A DNA stretch of 64,000 nt from UBA1351 sp963677625 (GTDB taxonomy: Bacteria; Bacillota; Clostridia; Lachnospirales; Vallitaleaceae): the NCBI GenBank assembly GCA_963677625.2, contig CAXXSW010000004.1, forward strand, positions 434,001 to 498,000, written 5' to 3'. Shown here piece by piece: positions 35,463 to 44,319 of the stretch (position 1 is the first letter of the stretch; every line of letters begins with the position of its first letter). Position numbers and translations under genes: made by a program. Under the pieces are notes generated by a model. That model was not told the DNA's origin and made no database searches. It saw only the letters and a program-made list of their open reading frames with translations.

Positions 35463-36422
35463 CTATTCGTCATTTGGCTTAAGTTCCAAGCCAAGTTCAT
35501 TAAGCTTGAGCAATACTTCATCAAGTGACTTACGGCCCAGGTTACGCACCTTCATCATATCATCAGGTGTTCTGTTTGTAAGCTCTTCAACTGTATTGAT
35601 ACCAGCTCTTTTCAAACAGTTATATGAACGTACTGACAGTTCTAATTCGTCAATACTCATTTCAAGAACTTTTTCTTTTTCATCGTCTTCTTTTTCAACC
35701 ATGATTTCAGCATTCTTAGCATTTTCAGATAGATCAATGAACAGGTTAAGGTGTTCATTGAGTACCTTAGCTGCTAATGATACGGCTTCATCAGGAGATA
35801 ACGATCCATTGGTCCATACTTCAAGTGTTAACTTATCGAAGTCTGTAATCTGTCCAACACGTGTATTTTCAACAACTAAGTTTACTCTCTCTACAGGTGT
35901 GAAAATAGAGTCTACAGGAATGACTCCAATAGGTTGATCTTCAGTTTTATTTTTGTCTGCACCAACATAACCTCTACCTTTAGAAATCGTCAATTCCATA
36001 AAAAGTTTGCTGTCAGACCCGCCAGAAAGCGTCGCAATCACTACATCCTTATTGACAATTTCAATATCAGGATCAGCTTGAATATCAGCTCCGGTAACAA
36101 CACCTTCACCTTCAAATTCAATATAAGCAACTTTTGGCTCAGGACTGTCTGAATTATTCTTAATAGACAAGTTCTTGATATTAAGAATCACTTCAGTAAC
36201 ATCTTCCTTAACACCAGGAATTGTAGAAAATTCATGAAGAACCCCTTCTATCTTAACGCTGCTTACAGATGCGCCAGGAAGTGATGACAACATAATTCTT
36301 CTAAGAGAATTTCCTAGAGTTGTACCGAAACCTCTTTCTAATGGTTCAATGACGAAACGGCCATAACGATTATCATCTGACATTTCAACAATATCAATTT
36401 TTGGTTTCTCAAATTCAAACAC
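35463..36422 (-). CDS. rpoA: RNA polymerase subunit alpha
   Basis: Alpha has 319 residues. The N-terminal dimerisation domain contains LERGFGTTLGNSLRRIMLSSLPG. An acidic linker around residues 235-250 follows, then the C-terminal domain with the helix-hairpin-helix motif VRNLGRKSLDEV that contacts UP elements and activators. It lies between rpsD and rplQ as in most bacteria. Confidence 0.98.
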   Translation of the reverse strand: MFEFEKPKIDIVEMSDDNRYGRFVIEPLERGFGTTLGNSLRRIMLSSLPGASVSSVKIEGVLHEFSTIPGVKEDVTEVILNIKNLSIKNNSDSPEPKVAYIEFEGEGVVTGADIQADPDIEIVNKDVVIATLSGGSDSKLFMELTISKGRGYVGADKNKTEDQPIGVIPVDSIFTPVERVNLVVENTRVGQITDFDKLTLEVWTNGSLSPDEAVSLAAKVLNEHLNLFIDLSENAKNAEIMVEKEDDEKEKVLEMSIDELELSVRSYNCLKRAGINTVEELTNRTPDDMMKVRNLGRKSLDEVLLKLNELGLELKPNDE

Positions 36423-36465
36423 TGTATAGGACCCTCCTTTGATCTTATCTTGTTAAGGGCACTTA

Positions 36466-37092
36466 TTACTTAGAGTACAACTCGACAATAAGTGTCTCAT
36501 TTACTGGAACATCAATAGCTTCTCTTGTTGGAATTGCATTGATTTTGATTTGTTTATTCTCAAGATCTGCTTCTATCCACTCAGGAATAATTCTAGATCC
36601 AGTAGTTTCAAGGATATCTTTAAATCTTTGAAGGCTCTGTGATTTTTCTTTAATTGTAATAACATCACCAGCTTTTACTAAGTATGAAGGGATGTTAACT
36701 TTTTTGCCGTTAACGAGTACGTGGTTATGACGTACAACTTGACGGGCTTCAGTTCTTGAACGTCCAAGTCCTGCTCTATATACAATGTTATCAAGACGAG
36801 TTTCAAGGATAATCATTAAGTTATCACCAGTGATTCCTTTTTTACTGTCTGCCATTTCATAATAGTTAAAGAATTGAGTCTCAAGAATACCATAGATTCT
36901 TTTTGCTTTTTGCTTTTCTCTTAATTGTCTACCATATTCAGACATTTTGGATCTTCTTTTACCATGTTGCCCTGGAGCATATGGTCTTCTGTCCATTGCG
37001 CACTTACCTGTATAACATCTTTCGCCTTTAAGGAATAATTTTTCACCTTCACGACGACACAGTCTACATACTGCACCTCTATATCTTGCCAT
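36466..37092 (-). CDS. rpsD: 30S ribosomal protein S4 (zinc-binding form)
   Basis: S4 nucleates small-subunit assembly. The 208-residue protein carries Cys9, Cys12, Cys26 and Cys31, the zinc-binding form, and the S4 RNA-binding domain (LDNIVYRAGLGRSRTEARQ). S4 is often the autoregulator of its operon. Here the structured leader upstream of rpsM would be the place to look for such control. Confidence 0.98.
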   Translation of the reverse strand: MARYRGAVCRLCRREGEKLFLKGERCYTGKCAMDRRPYAPGQHGKRRSKMSEYGRQLREKQKAKRIYGILETQFFNYYEMADSKKGITGDNLMIILETRLDNIVYRAGLGRSRTEARQVVRHNHVLVNGKKVNIPSYLVKAGDVITIKEKSQSLQRFKDILETTGSRIIPEWIEADLENKQIKINAIPTREAIDVPVNETLIVELYSK

Positions 37093-37112
37093 TAATCTAA
37101 CACCTCCTACTA

Positions 37113-37505
37113 CTAAACTCTTCTACGTTTTGGTGGACGACATCCGTTATGTGGAACTGGAGTAACGTCTTTAATGCTTGTCACATTAAGACCAGCTGCT
37201 GATAAAGCTCTGATTGCAGCTTCTCTACCTGAACCAGGACCTTTAACCATAACTTCTACAGTTTTAAGGCCATGGATCATAGCCGCTTTGGCTGCAGCTT
37301 CAGCTGCTTGTTGTGCAGCATAAGGAGTAGATTTTCTGGAACCTTTAAAGCCTAAACCACCTGCACTGGCCCATGATAATGCATTACCTTCGGCATCAGT
37401 TAATGTAACGATTGTATTATTAAATGTTGATTGAATGTGGGCTTGACCACGTTCAACATGCTTTTTAACGCGTTTTTTAGTACTTCTTCTGGCTGTCTTT
37501 GCCAT
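37113..37505 (-). CDS. rpsK: 30S ribosomal protein S11
   Basis: S11 has 130 residues from the ATG at 37505 (AAGGAGG nine bases upstream; a TTG three codons earlier is less likely). Typical motifs are AHIQSTFNNTIVTLTDAEGN and the C-terminal HNGCRPPKRRRV that contacts rRNA near the platform. It follows rpsM closely in the alpha operon. Confidence 0.97.
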   Translation of the reverse strand: MAKTARRSTKKRVKKHVERGQAHIQSTFNNTIVTLTDAEGNALSWASAGGLGFKGSRKSTPYAAQQAAEAAAKAAMIHGLKTVEVMVKGPGSGREAAIRALSAAGLNVTSIKDVTPVPHNGCRPPKRRRV

Positions 37506-37524
37506 AATCGTCAAACCTCCTTAT

Positions 37525-37893
37525 TTATTTCTTCTTGTTAGCAACTGTACGACGAGGACCTTTACGAGTTCTCGCATTCGTTTTAGTCTTTTGTCCTCTA
37601 ACAGGAAGACCTTTTCTATGACGGATTCCTCTATAGCATCCGATTTCCATTAGACGCTTAATGTTAAGTGCAATCTCTCTTCTAAGATCACCTTCAACTT
37701 GTTGACTTGCATCGATGATTTCACGGATTTTACCGACTTCATCATCTGTCAAATCTCTAATTCTTGTATCAGGATTGATTCCTGCTTCGCTTAAAATACG
37801 TTGTGAGCTTGCTTTACCGATACCATAGATATAAGTAAGACCAATCTCAACACGTTTCTCTCTTGGTAAGTCTACACCAGCAATACGTGCCAT
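37525..37893 (-). CDS. rpsM: 30S ribosomal protein S13
   Basis: S13 has 122 residues from the ATG at 37893, where GGAGGTG lies about nine bases upstream and the protein begins MARIAGVDLPREKRVEI as usual. The helix-hairpin-helix IYGIGKASSQ and basic tail RKGPRRTVANKKK contact the head and P-site tRNA. It is the first gene after a leader of about 580 nt with its own promoter. Confidence 0.97.
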   Translation of the reverse strand: MARIAGVDLPREKRVEIGLTYIYGIGKASSQRILSEAGINPDTRIRDLTDDEVGKIREIIDASQQVEGDLRREIALNIKRLMEIGCYRGIRHRKGLPVRGQKTKTNARTRKGPRRTVANKKK

Positions 37894-38475
37894 GTACTTT
37901 TGCACCTCCATATCAAAATTACGTGATAATCAAATTATCAATTACTAATATGATCTTCATCATTTGTGTAATCCAGTAAGATTACACTCACTATCATGTT
38001 AAAACTTGATGTCAAAATGCTAAATCAACACCTGCAGACCTTCAAAGCCTTAATCTGTCAGATACGTATAAGTGAATGCGTTTCACGCATTCGATTCCGT
38101 TTTAAGCGGATATACTTTTTATCATTGGAAAGTTCCAAGGTAAAGAACTTATCAAGTGACTAGGTTGATTCAAGAGAAATACTCCCTTTACGCACAAATA
38201 GATGATTCATCGCTTTCTATCAACGCGGCAGACATAACTGGGGCTAAACCAATTACTTGAGATTGAACTCTGTCCCCCGTTAACTATCCATAAAAGGAGA
38301 AAACGTGGATCACTAGTTAGTCATTGATATGCCAATGCTTCATTCAAGGCGGTGAGACTTGAATAAATCGGTTGACACACCAATGCGATGTTCTCGATCA
38401 AAACCCAATCTGTGACAAATCGGTAGATACTGCTTTAATCTAAACACTTAATTGTATATATAGGCGTCACAAATA
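37894..38475 (-). ncRNA. Long, structured 5' leader of the rpsM-rpsK-rpsD-rpoA-rplQ operon
   Basis: From the predicted transcript start near 38472 to rpsM there are about 580 bases without an open frame of note. On the minus strand many perfect hairpins occur: ATTCAAG/CTTGAAT (38340-38362), CATTG/CAATG, GATG/CATC, AAGTTC/GGAACTT (38120-38140), GAATGCGT/ACGCATTC (38074-38092) and GTGTAATC/GATTACAC (37966-37987). GGGG and CCCC blocks near 38275 and 38240 can also pair. I do not recognise a known RNA family (not RNase P, tmRNA, or group I or II intron motifs). It may be an autoregulatory leader or a separate small RNA. Confidence 0.6.
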
Positions 38476-38478
38476 CAA

Positions 38479-38507
38479 ATTATAGTATAATTACAACAAA
38501 TTTGCAA
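38479..38507 (-). promoter_or_regulatory. Promoter of the alpha operon
   Basis: TTGCAA and TATAAT are separated by 17 bases on the minus strand, downstream of rpmJ. It gives the S13-alpha genes an independent transcript. Confidence 0.8.
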
Positions 38508-38599
38508 GCTTTTTTTTAATTATTCTTCACAGTTAATTCAAATCATGAAAATATGCAAAAACTTCTTCCATCCAAGACCCTTAACTAGACATTTATATA

Positions 38600-38629
38600 C
38601 CCAGAAAGGGAAAATTTTCACTTTCTGGG
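38600..38629 (-). terminator. Hairpin after rpmJ, probable partial terminator
   Basis: CCCAGAAAG and CTTTCTGGG pair perfectly, and the interior GAAAATTTTC can pair further. The minus strand then reads TATATAAAT, so a T-run is missing. It lies between rpmJ and the alpha-operon promoter. Confidence 0.6.
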
Positions 38630-38660
38630 TTAGTAATCATAAGAATAGTCGTAGTTTATA

Positions 38661-38774
38661 CTAACCTTGACGTTGTTTATGCTTTTTATTTTCACAGATG
38701 ATACGAACTTGACCGTTTCTCTTAATTACTTTACATTTTTCGCAAATTGGTTTTACAGATGCTCTAACTTTCAT
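38661..38774 (-). CDS. rpmJ: 50S ribosomal protein L36 (zinc-binding form)
   Basis: L36 has 37 residues: it begins MKVRASVKPICEKC and ends NKKHKQRQG. Cys11, Cys14, Cys27 and His32 form the zinc site. GGAGCG upstream serves as a ribosome site. It follows infA by 26 bases, as usual. Confidence 0.96.
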   Translation of the reverse strand: MKVRASVKPICEKCKVIKRNGQVRIICENKKHKQRQG

Positions 38775-38800
38775 CTCGTTCGCTCCTTTCTTAATGAACC

Positions 38801-39019
38801 TTACTTATCTCTCCAGATGATACGACCTTTAGTCAAATCATAGGGTGACATTTCAACTGTTACTTTGTCACCAGGCAGAATTCTTATATAGTGCATTCTT
38901 AGCTTACCACTAATGTGAGCTAAAATTTTATGACCATTTTCCAATTCGACTTGAAACATAGCATTAGGCAACTTCTCTATAACTTTACCTTCAACTTCGA
39001 TAACATCTTTTTTCGACAT
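38801..39019 (-). CDS. infA: Translation initiation factor IF-1
   Basis: IF-1 has 72 residues and is an OB-fold protein that binds the A site during initiation. Typical segments are VEGKVIEKLPNAMFQVELENG, LRMHYIRILPGD and the C-terminal DLTKGRIIWRDK. AAGGAGG precedes the start. It lies between the KOW protein gene and rpmJ. Confidence 0.98.
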   Translation of the reverse strand: MSKKDVIEVEGKVIEKLPNAMFQVELENGHKILAHISGKLRMHYIRILPGDKVTVEMSPYDLTKGRIIWRDK

Positions 39020-39035
39020 ATAAACCTCCTTAAGG

Positions 39036-39311
39036 CTACTGACTTGTTTCCTTGAAATATTGACTTAAGCTTTTTCTAATATCAGCGTTATTGATTCGAC
39101 TATGATTTTCCATAATAACTTTTAAATCCTTATCGACATAATTCGTTATTTGGATATGTTTTTCTTTCTTTCTCTTGGGGTTCTCCAAGCGACGTAATTT
39201 ACCGTCACAAATAAAAACATAAGGCTCTATGTAATCAATGACAACGAAGTAATTCCCTTTATCTCTTCCAGATTTGGAAAAAACAATTTGTCCTACCGAA
39301 ACATCAATCAT
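39036..39311 (-). CDS. KOW-domain RNA-binding protein
   Basis: This 91-residue protein begins with a KOW-like segment (GQIVFSKSGRDKGNYFVVIDYI), as found in ribosomal L14e/L24-related proteins. A basic middle part (GKLRRLENPKRKKEKHIQ) should bind RNA. A gene of this type commonly sits between map and infA in Clostridia, where its role in translation is presumed but not proven. It starts 10 bases after map. Confidence 0.85.
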   Translation of the reverse strand: MIDVSVGQIVFSKSGRDKGNYFVVIDYIEPYVFICDGKLRRLENPKRKKEKHIQITNYVDKDLKVIMENHSRINNADIRKSLSQYFKETSQ

Positions 39312-39320
39312 ATACTACCT

Positions 39321-40073
39321 CTAATCAATCAGGGTTAAAAGTTCATAACCCTTCTCTGTTACCAGTACTGTATTCTCATAATGAGCTGACAGCGAACCGT
39401 CTCTCGTAACAATTGTCCAATCATCATCTAAGATTACCACATCATATTTTCCTTCATTTACCATTGGCTCAATAGCAAGAACCATACCGGCCTGTAATTT
39501 AGGCCCTCTACCAATAGGTTTATAATTAGGAACCTGTGGTTCTTCATGAAGATCACGACCAATGCCGTGTCCCACTAAATCTCGAACGACTGAATACCCG
39601 TTTTTTTCAACAAACTTCTGAATAGCTGCTGAAATCTCATGTAAATGATTACCGGGTTTGATCACTTTAAGTCCTTCAAAGAAACTTTGCTTAGTAATCT
39701 CCACCAAATGCTTGGCTTCTGGATTACCTTGGCCAACAACGTAGCTTCTTGCTGCGTCGCCGTGATAACCATCAAGATAAGCTCCAATATCAAGACTTAC
39801 CAAGTCACCTTCTTTAATAACACGATCACCTGGTATTCCGTGAACAACTTCATCATTGATGGAGATGCACACTGAAGCCGGGTACCCGTTGTAACCCTTA
39901 AAAGAAGGATCTGCTCCATGTTCCACTATGAACTTTTCTGCTATCTGATCGAGTTCCGAAGTTTTGATACCTACCTCAATGTGCTTACGAAGAAGCTCAT
40001 GAGTTTCGTATACCAAGGCTCCGGCTTTTCTCATCTTTTCAATTTCAGATGGATTTTTAATACTTATTGACAT
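39321..40073 (-). CDS. map: Methionine aminopeptidase, type I
   Basis: The enzyme removes N-terminal Met from new proteins using two metal ions. The 250-residue protein has the five ligand motifs: SLDIGA and HGDAAR (two Asp), GHGIGRDLHE (His), LAIEPMV (Glu) and a final Glu near HYENTVLV. The substrate-side His is in VVHGIPG. It starts four bases after adk. Confidence 0.97.
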   Translation of the reverse strand: MSISIKNPSEIEKMRKAGALVYETHELLRKHIEVGIKTSELDQIAEKFIVEHGADPSFKGYNGYPASVCISINDEVVHGIPGDRVIKEGDLVSLDIGAYLDGYHGDAARSYVVGQGNPEAKHLVEITKQSFFEGLKVIKPGNHLHEISAAIQKFVEKNGYSVVRDLVGHGIGRDLHEEPQVPNYKPIGRGPKLQAGMVLAIEPMVNEGKYDVVILDDDWTIVTRDGSLSAHYENTVLVTEKGYELLTLID

Positions 40074-40076
40074 ATG

Positions 40077-40721
40077 CTATTCACCTACGATGCCAACAAT
40101 TTCTTCAAAAATCTCTTCGATACCTTTAGTACCATCAACGCTTCTAAGGGTACCACGACCGCTATAGTATTCAATAAGTGGTTGTGTTTGCTCATGGTAA
40201 ACCTTCAGTCTCTTAAGAACTGTTTCTGGTTCATCATCTTTACGAAGAACCAATTCACTTCCACAAGTATCACAAACACCATCAGCCTTTGGCTTTAAGT
40301 ATTCCAGGTGATATGTACCACCACAGTTTACACAAGCTCTTCTACCGGACATACGGCGAACGATATTTTCGTCTGGAACATCAACATCAATTGCAAAATT
40401 AATTGCAGAATCCATTTCTTCAAGTGTTTCGGTCAAACTTTCCGCTTGTGGAATCGTTCTTGGGAAACCATCAAGGACAAAACCTTTTTTGGCATCCTCT
40501 TGACTCAAACGGTCAGCGACTAATTCAAGGACCAGTTCATCTGGTACAAGTAAACCTTGATCCATAAAGGCCTTAGCCTTGTTACCAAGTTCAGTACCGC
40601 CTTTAATATTGGATCTAAAAATATCCCCAGTCGAAATATGAGGAATCTCATACTTTTCTGCTAGTTTTTTTGCTTGAGTTCCTTTTCCAGCACCAGGTGC
40701 TCCTAACATGATTAATTTCAT
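40077..40721 (-). CDS. adk: Adenylate kinase (zinc-binding lid form)
   Basis: Adk interconverts ATP, AMP and two ADP. From the ATG at 40721 (AGGAGGG site) it has 214 residues; the longer frame upstream has no ribosome site. Motifs are the P-loop GAPGAGKGTQAKKL at residues 7-20, the AMP-binding STGDIFR, DGFPRT, and a lid with CVNCGGTYH and CDTCG, the four-Cys zinc form of Gram-positive bacteria. It lies between secY and map. Confidence 0.97.
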   Translation of the reverse strand: MKLIMLGAPGAGKGTQAKKLAEKYEIPHISTGDIFRSNIKGGTELGNKAKAFMDQGLLVPDELVLELVADRLSQEDAKKGFVLDGFPRTIPQAESLTETLEEMDSAINFAIDVDVPDENIVRRMSGRRACVNCGGTYHLEYLKPKADGVCDTCGSELVLRKDDEPETVLKRLKVYHEQTQPLIEYYSGRGTLRSVDGTKGIEEIFEEIVGIVGE

Positions 40722-40813
40722 TCTTTTCCCTCCTGACCTGTTAACGTATGTGTGGGATGCCCCACTTAGAAGCATCCACACACTATATAGTATCACTAAC
40801 TATTATACACGAA

Positions 40814-42094
40814 TTATGAATTAAGAAAACCTTTATAATGTCTCACAACAAGTTGTGACTCGATTTGCTTAAATGTATCGATCGTAACACCAACAACGAT
40901 AATCAGTGATGTACCACCGAAATTGATTCGTACACCTGTAATGAAAGATGCAAGGATTGGTGCCAAGGCCAAAAGACCAAGGATTGAACCACCTATGAAC
41001 ACCATTCTATTAAGGATACTAGTCAAGTAATCTACAGTAGGTCTACCTGGACGAATACCAAGAATGAAACCACCATTTTTCTTAAGGTTATTAGCTACTT
41101 CAAAAGGATTAAAGATAATCGCTGTATAGAAGTAAGCAAAGCCAATTACAAATATGAAATAAAGGAAGGCACCAAAGCCATAATTACCTCTGATATTGTA
41201 ATAGTTCAACCAGTTAAGAACAGTCCCCCACCAACCTGTAGGATTTGCATCAAAGAAGCTGGTGATAATTGAAGGGAATTGAAGGATAGATGATGCGAAG
41301 ATTACCGGAATAACCCCTGCCATATTAACCTTCAAAGGAATATGAGTGGATTGTCCACCATAAACCTTTCTTCCTTGTACTCTTTTAGCATATTGTACAT
41401 TGATTCTTCTTTCACCTAATTGGATCATAACAACCAAGACAACCATAGCTAGGAATAGAAGCAAAATAAGGGCAACTTGCCAGTAATTATTTTGTTTCAA
41501 GTTATCTAAGATCAACGTTACACCACCTGGGAGTCTGGATAAAATGTTGATAACGATGATAAGTGAAATACCGTTTCCGATACCATTTTCTGTAATTCTT
41601 TCGCCGATCCACATAAGAAATGCAGTACCGGTTACCATAGCAAGTATTGCAATAATTACTGAGAAGAAGTCATAGCTAACAAACATAGACTTCAAGCTAA
41701 TTGAAATTGCAATCGCTTGGATAAGCGCAAGAATAATGGTTAAGTAACGTGTGTACTTAGCAATCTTCTTACGACCGTCTTGACCTTCTTTTTGCATTTC
41801 CTCTAATGCAGGAATAGCAATAGTCAAAAGATTCATAATGATGCTTGAGTTAATATAAGGTACGATACCTAGGGCAAATAGTGTCATTTGTGAAAATGAA
41901 CCACCTGAGAATGCATTTAGCATGCCAAGGGCATCTAGATCAGTAGTTGCAAAAAACTCCATAAGTTTCGCACTGTCAATACCTGGAATCGGTACTGCAG
42001 CCACAACACGGATAACAGCAAACATCAATAATGTAAAAAATATTTTGTTTCTTAAATCCTCTACTTTAAATGCGTCTCTAAGTGTGCCTAGCAC
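40814..42094 (-). CDS. secY: Protein translocase subunit SecY
   Basis: SecY is the channel of the Sec translocon, with ten membrane helices in 426 residues. The plug and pore region has AVPIPGID, and the cytosolic loops that bind SecA and ribosome contain RRINVQYAKRVQGRKVYGGQ and RPGRPTVDYL. It starts with GTG, and its GAGGTGAT ribosome site lies inside the end of rplO, implying translational coupling. Confidence 0.98.
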   Translation of the reverse strand: MLGTLRDAFKVEDLRNKIFFTLLMFAVIRVVAAVPIPGIDSAKLMEFFATTDLDALGMLNAFSGGSFSQMTLFALGIVPYINSSIIMNLLTIAIPALEEMQKEGQDGRKKIAKYTRYLTIILALIQAIAISISLKSMFVSYDFFSVIIAILAMVTGTAFLMWIGERITENGIGNGISLIIVINILSRLPGGVTLILDNLKQNNYWQVALILLLFLAMVVLVVMIQLGERRINVQYAKRVQGRKVYGGQSTHIPLKVNMAGVIPVIFASSILQFPSIITSFFDANPTGWWGTVLNWLNYYNIRGNYGFGAFLYFIFVIGFAYFYTAIIFNPFEVANNLKKNGGFILGIRPGRPTVDYLTSILNRMVFIGGSILGLLALAPILASFITGVRINFGGTSLIIVVGVTIDTFKQIESQLVVRHYKGFLNS

Positions 42095-42535
42095 CTAAAT
42101 CACCTCAGCCTTCCCACCAGCTTCTTCGATTTTTTCAACCGCTGATTTACTAAAAGCATTCGCTTTTACTGTAAGTTTCTTAGTTAATTCACCGTTACCA
42201 AGGATTTTAACTCCATCCTTAGGATTGCTTACTAAACCACTTGCGATCATTTTCTCTACGTCAACTGTTGTTCCAGCTCTAAATCTATTTAATGCATCTA
42301 CATTGATACCAACGATTTCTTTACTGTTTCTATTTGTAAAACCACGCTTAGGTAAACGTCTGTACAAAGGCATTTGTCCACCTTCGAAACCTGGTCTAGT
42401 ACCTCCGCCTGAACGAGACTTTTGACCGTCTTGTCCACGCCCCGCTGTTTTACCGTTTCCAGAACCGGCTCCACGGCCTTTTCTCCACTTTTTACCTGTT
42501 GAACCTTCAGCAGGCTTTAATTGTGATAAATTCAC
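42095..42535 (-). CDS. rplO: 50S ribosomal protein L15
   Basis: L15 has 146 residues with a long Gly/Lys/Arg-rich N-terminal extension (KKWRKGRGAGSGNGKTAGRG) that threads into 23S rRNA, then MPLYRRLPKRGF. It directly precedes secY in the spc operon, with adjacent stop and start codons. Confidence 0.98.
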   Translation of the reverse strand: MNLSQLKPAEGSTGKKWRKGRGAGSGNGKTAGRGQDGQKSRSGGGTRPGFEGGQMPLYRRLPKRGFTNRNSKEIVGINVDALNRFRAGTTVDVEKMIASGLVSNPKDGVKILGNGELTKKLTVKANAFSKSAVEKIEEAGGKAEVI

Positions 42536-42556
42536 GACTCTTGCACCTCCTTAGGA

Positions 42557-42736
42557 TTAAACTTCTTCTACTTTTACAAGATGGTTGATTTGGTGGATCA
42601 TACCTCTGATAGCAGCATTATCTTTTTGAATAACTGTCTTGTGAAGCTTGGAAAGACCAAGAGCTTCAGCAGTTTTGATATGCTTAGGTTTCGCACCAAT
42701 AGTTGATTTAATTAGTGTAATCTTTAATTCTGCCAT
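42557..42736 (-). CDS. rpmD: 50S ribosomal protein L30
   Basis: L30 has 59 residues, read directly from the sequence: it begins MAELKITLIKSTIGAKPKH and ends INHLVKVEEV. The family pattern LGLSKLHKTVIQKDNAAIRG is present. It lies between rpsE and rplO, as expected, with AGGAGGTAGC upstream. Confidence 0.95.
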   Translation of the reverse strand: MAELKITLIKSTIGAKPKHIKTAEALGLSKLHKTVIQKDNAAIRGMIHQINHLVKVEEV

Positions 42737-42747
42737 TGTGCTACCTC

Positions 42748-43257
42748 CTATCCTAAAATATCGCTAACAGATTTTCCACGCTTAGCAGCAACTGCTTCTG
42801 GTGTAGTAAGAGCTGCCAATCCAGCTACAGTAGCAGTTACAACATTGTTCTTATTATTAGAACCTAAAGATTTAGTTCTGATATTTCTGATACCTGCAAG
42901 TTCAAGAACTGCACGGGCAGGACCACCAGCAATAACACCTGTACCTTCAGGAGCTCTTTTAAGAAGTACTTGAGCGCTTCCGAATTTACCTAAGAAGTCA
43001 TGAGGAATTGAACCATTCTCATCCATTGGTACTTCAATTAATTTTTTCTGTGCGTCTTGGATACCTTTGCGGATAGCATCTGGAATTTCAGTTGCCTTAC
43101 CAACGCCAGCACCTACGTGACCATTTTTATCACCAACAACAACTAAAGCTGCAAATCTGAAGTTACGACCACCTTTAACAACCTTTGTTACTCGACGGAT
43201 CGTTACTACGTGTTCTTCAAGCTCTAAATTGTTGGCATCTATCATTGTTCTTCTCAT
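42748..43257 (-). CDS. rpsE: 30S ribosomal protein S5
   Basis: S5 has 169 residues and forms part of the mRNA entry helicase. The double-stranded-RNA-binding domain (EEHVVTIRRVTKVVKGGRNFRF) and C-terminal domain (GGPARAVLELAGIRNIRTKS) are standard. The loop where spectinomycin resistance mutations occur looks ordinary (VVKGGR). Confidence 0.98.
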   Translation of the reverse strand: MRRTMIDANNLELEEHVVTIRRVTKVVKGGRNFRFAALVVVGDKNGHVGAGVGKATEIPDAIRKGIQDAQKKLIEVPMDENGSIPHDFLGKFGSAQVLLKRAPEGTGVIAGGPARAVLELAGIRNIRTKSLGSNNKNNVVTATVAGLAALTTPEAVAAKRGKSVSDILG

Positions 43258-43271
43258 CGATTTTGCCTCCT

Positions 43272-43628
43272 TTAGAATTTCAATCCTGCTTCTCTTGCAG
43301 CATCAGCTAATGCTTTTACTTTACCATGGTATACATAACCACCACGGTCAAATACGATAGTTTCAATTCCTGCATCTAATGCCTTTTTAGCGATTGCTTC
43401 ACCAACAGCTGTTGCTGCTGCAACATCATCAGTCTTATCAAGGCCTAGTGCTTTTGAGGAAGCTGCACAAAGTGTGTGACCTTTTAAATCGTCAATCACT
43501 TGAGCATAGATGTGTTTATTACTTCTGTACACTGCAAGACGTGGTCTTTCAGCTGTACCTGAAAATTTATTACGAAGCTTTTTGTGTTTTTTTACACGTA
43601 CGCTTGTTCTTGAAGCCTTTTTGATCAT
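43272..43628 (-). CDS. rplR: 50S ribosomal protein L18
   Basis: L18 has 118 residues and binds 5S rRNA. It shows the typical AERPRLAVYRSNKHIYAQVI and VFDRGGYVYHGKVKALADAA segments. It sits between rplF and rpsE. Confidence 0.98.
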   Translation of the reverse strand: MIKKASRTSVRVKKHKKLRNKFSGTAERPRLAVYRSNKHIYAQVIDDLKGHTLCAASSKALGLDKTDDVAAATAVGEAIAKKALDAGIETIVFDRGGYVYHGKVKALADAAREAGLKF

Positions 43629-43649
43629 ATCGGTTTCACTCCCTTTCTA

Positions 43650-44186
43650 TTATTTACCAGTTTTACCTTCTTTACGACGGATGATCTCATCAATATACTT
43701 AACACCTTTACCTTTATATGGTTCTGGTGGTCTTTTGAATCTAATCTCAGCTGCATATTGACCTACTTTTTCTTTGTTGATACCAGAAACGATAACTTTA
43801 TTTCCGTCAACTTTAGATTCAATACCATCTGGATCTTCCATCTCAACAGGGTGTGAATAACCTAAGTTAAGAACAAGTTTATTACCTTGTTTATTTGCCT
43901 TGTAACCAACACCGTTGATTTCAAGAGTCTTTTCATAGCCTTTAGTAACACCCTCAACCATGTTGAAAATAAGTGTTCTTGTAAGACCATGTAAAGCTTT
44001 CATTTTTTTAAGATCTGAAGGACGGGTAACAAGAACTTGATTACCTTCAACTTCAACCTTCATTTCCGGAACTAAAGTTCTCTCAAGACTTCCTTTAGGA
44101 CCTTTAACAGTGATATGATTATTCTCTGCTAATTTAATTTCTACACCTGCTGGTATTTCAACAGGTAAACGTCCGATTCTAGACAT
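43650..44186 (-). CDS. rplF: 50S ribosomal protein L6
   Basis: L6 has 178 residues from the ATG at 44186 (AGGAGG site), beginning MSRIGRLPVEIPAGVEI; a longer open frame upstream runs into the intergenic space without a site. Its two repeated domains and the C-terminal RRPPEPYKGKGVKY-type segment (here FKRPPEPYKGKGVKYIDE) contact the sarcin-ricin loop. Confidence 0.98.
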   Translation of the reverse strand: MSRIGRLPVEIPAGVEIKLAENNHITVKGPKGSLERTLVPEMKVEVEGNQVLVTRPSDLKKMKALHGLTRTLIFNMVEGVTKGYEKTLEINGVGYKANKQGNKLVLNLGYSHPVEMEDPDGIESKVDGNKVIVSGINKEKVGQYAAEIRFKRPPEPYKGKGVKYIDEIIRRKEGKTGK

Positions 44187-44319
44187 TTGCTTTCCTCCTA
44201 TCGGTTTGATTACGACTACATCCCGGTCAGCCTTCCCATCCAAGCGGCTTTTACCTCGCCACTTAAGAAGCTTCTGCCTTTCTCGGTGTAATCTTTTCAC
44301 CTTTAAAAATAGATACTAA

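Noticed and set aside
37894..38475. Group I or group II intron, RNase P or tmRNA in the alpha-operon leader
   Set aside because: I looked for their conserved core sequences and did not find them; no intron protein is present, and flanking genes are intact.
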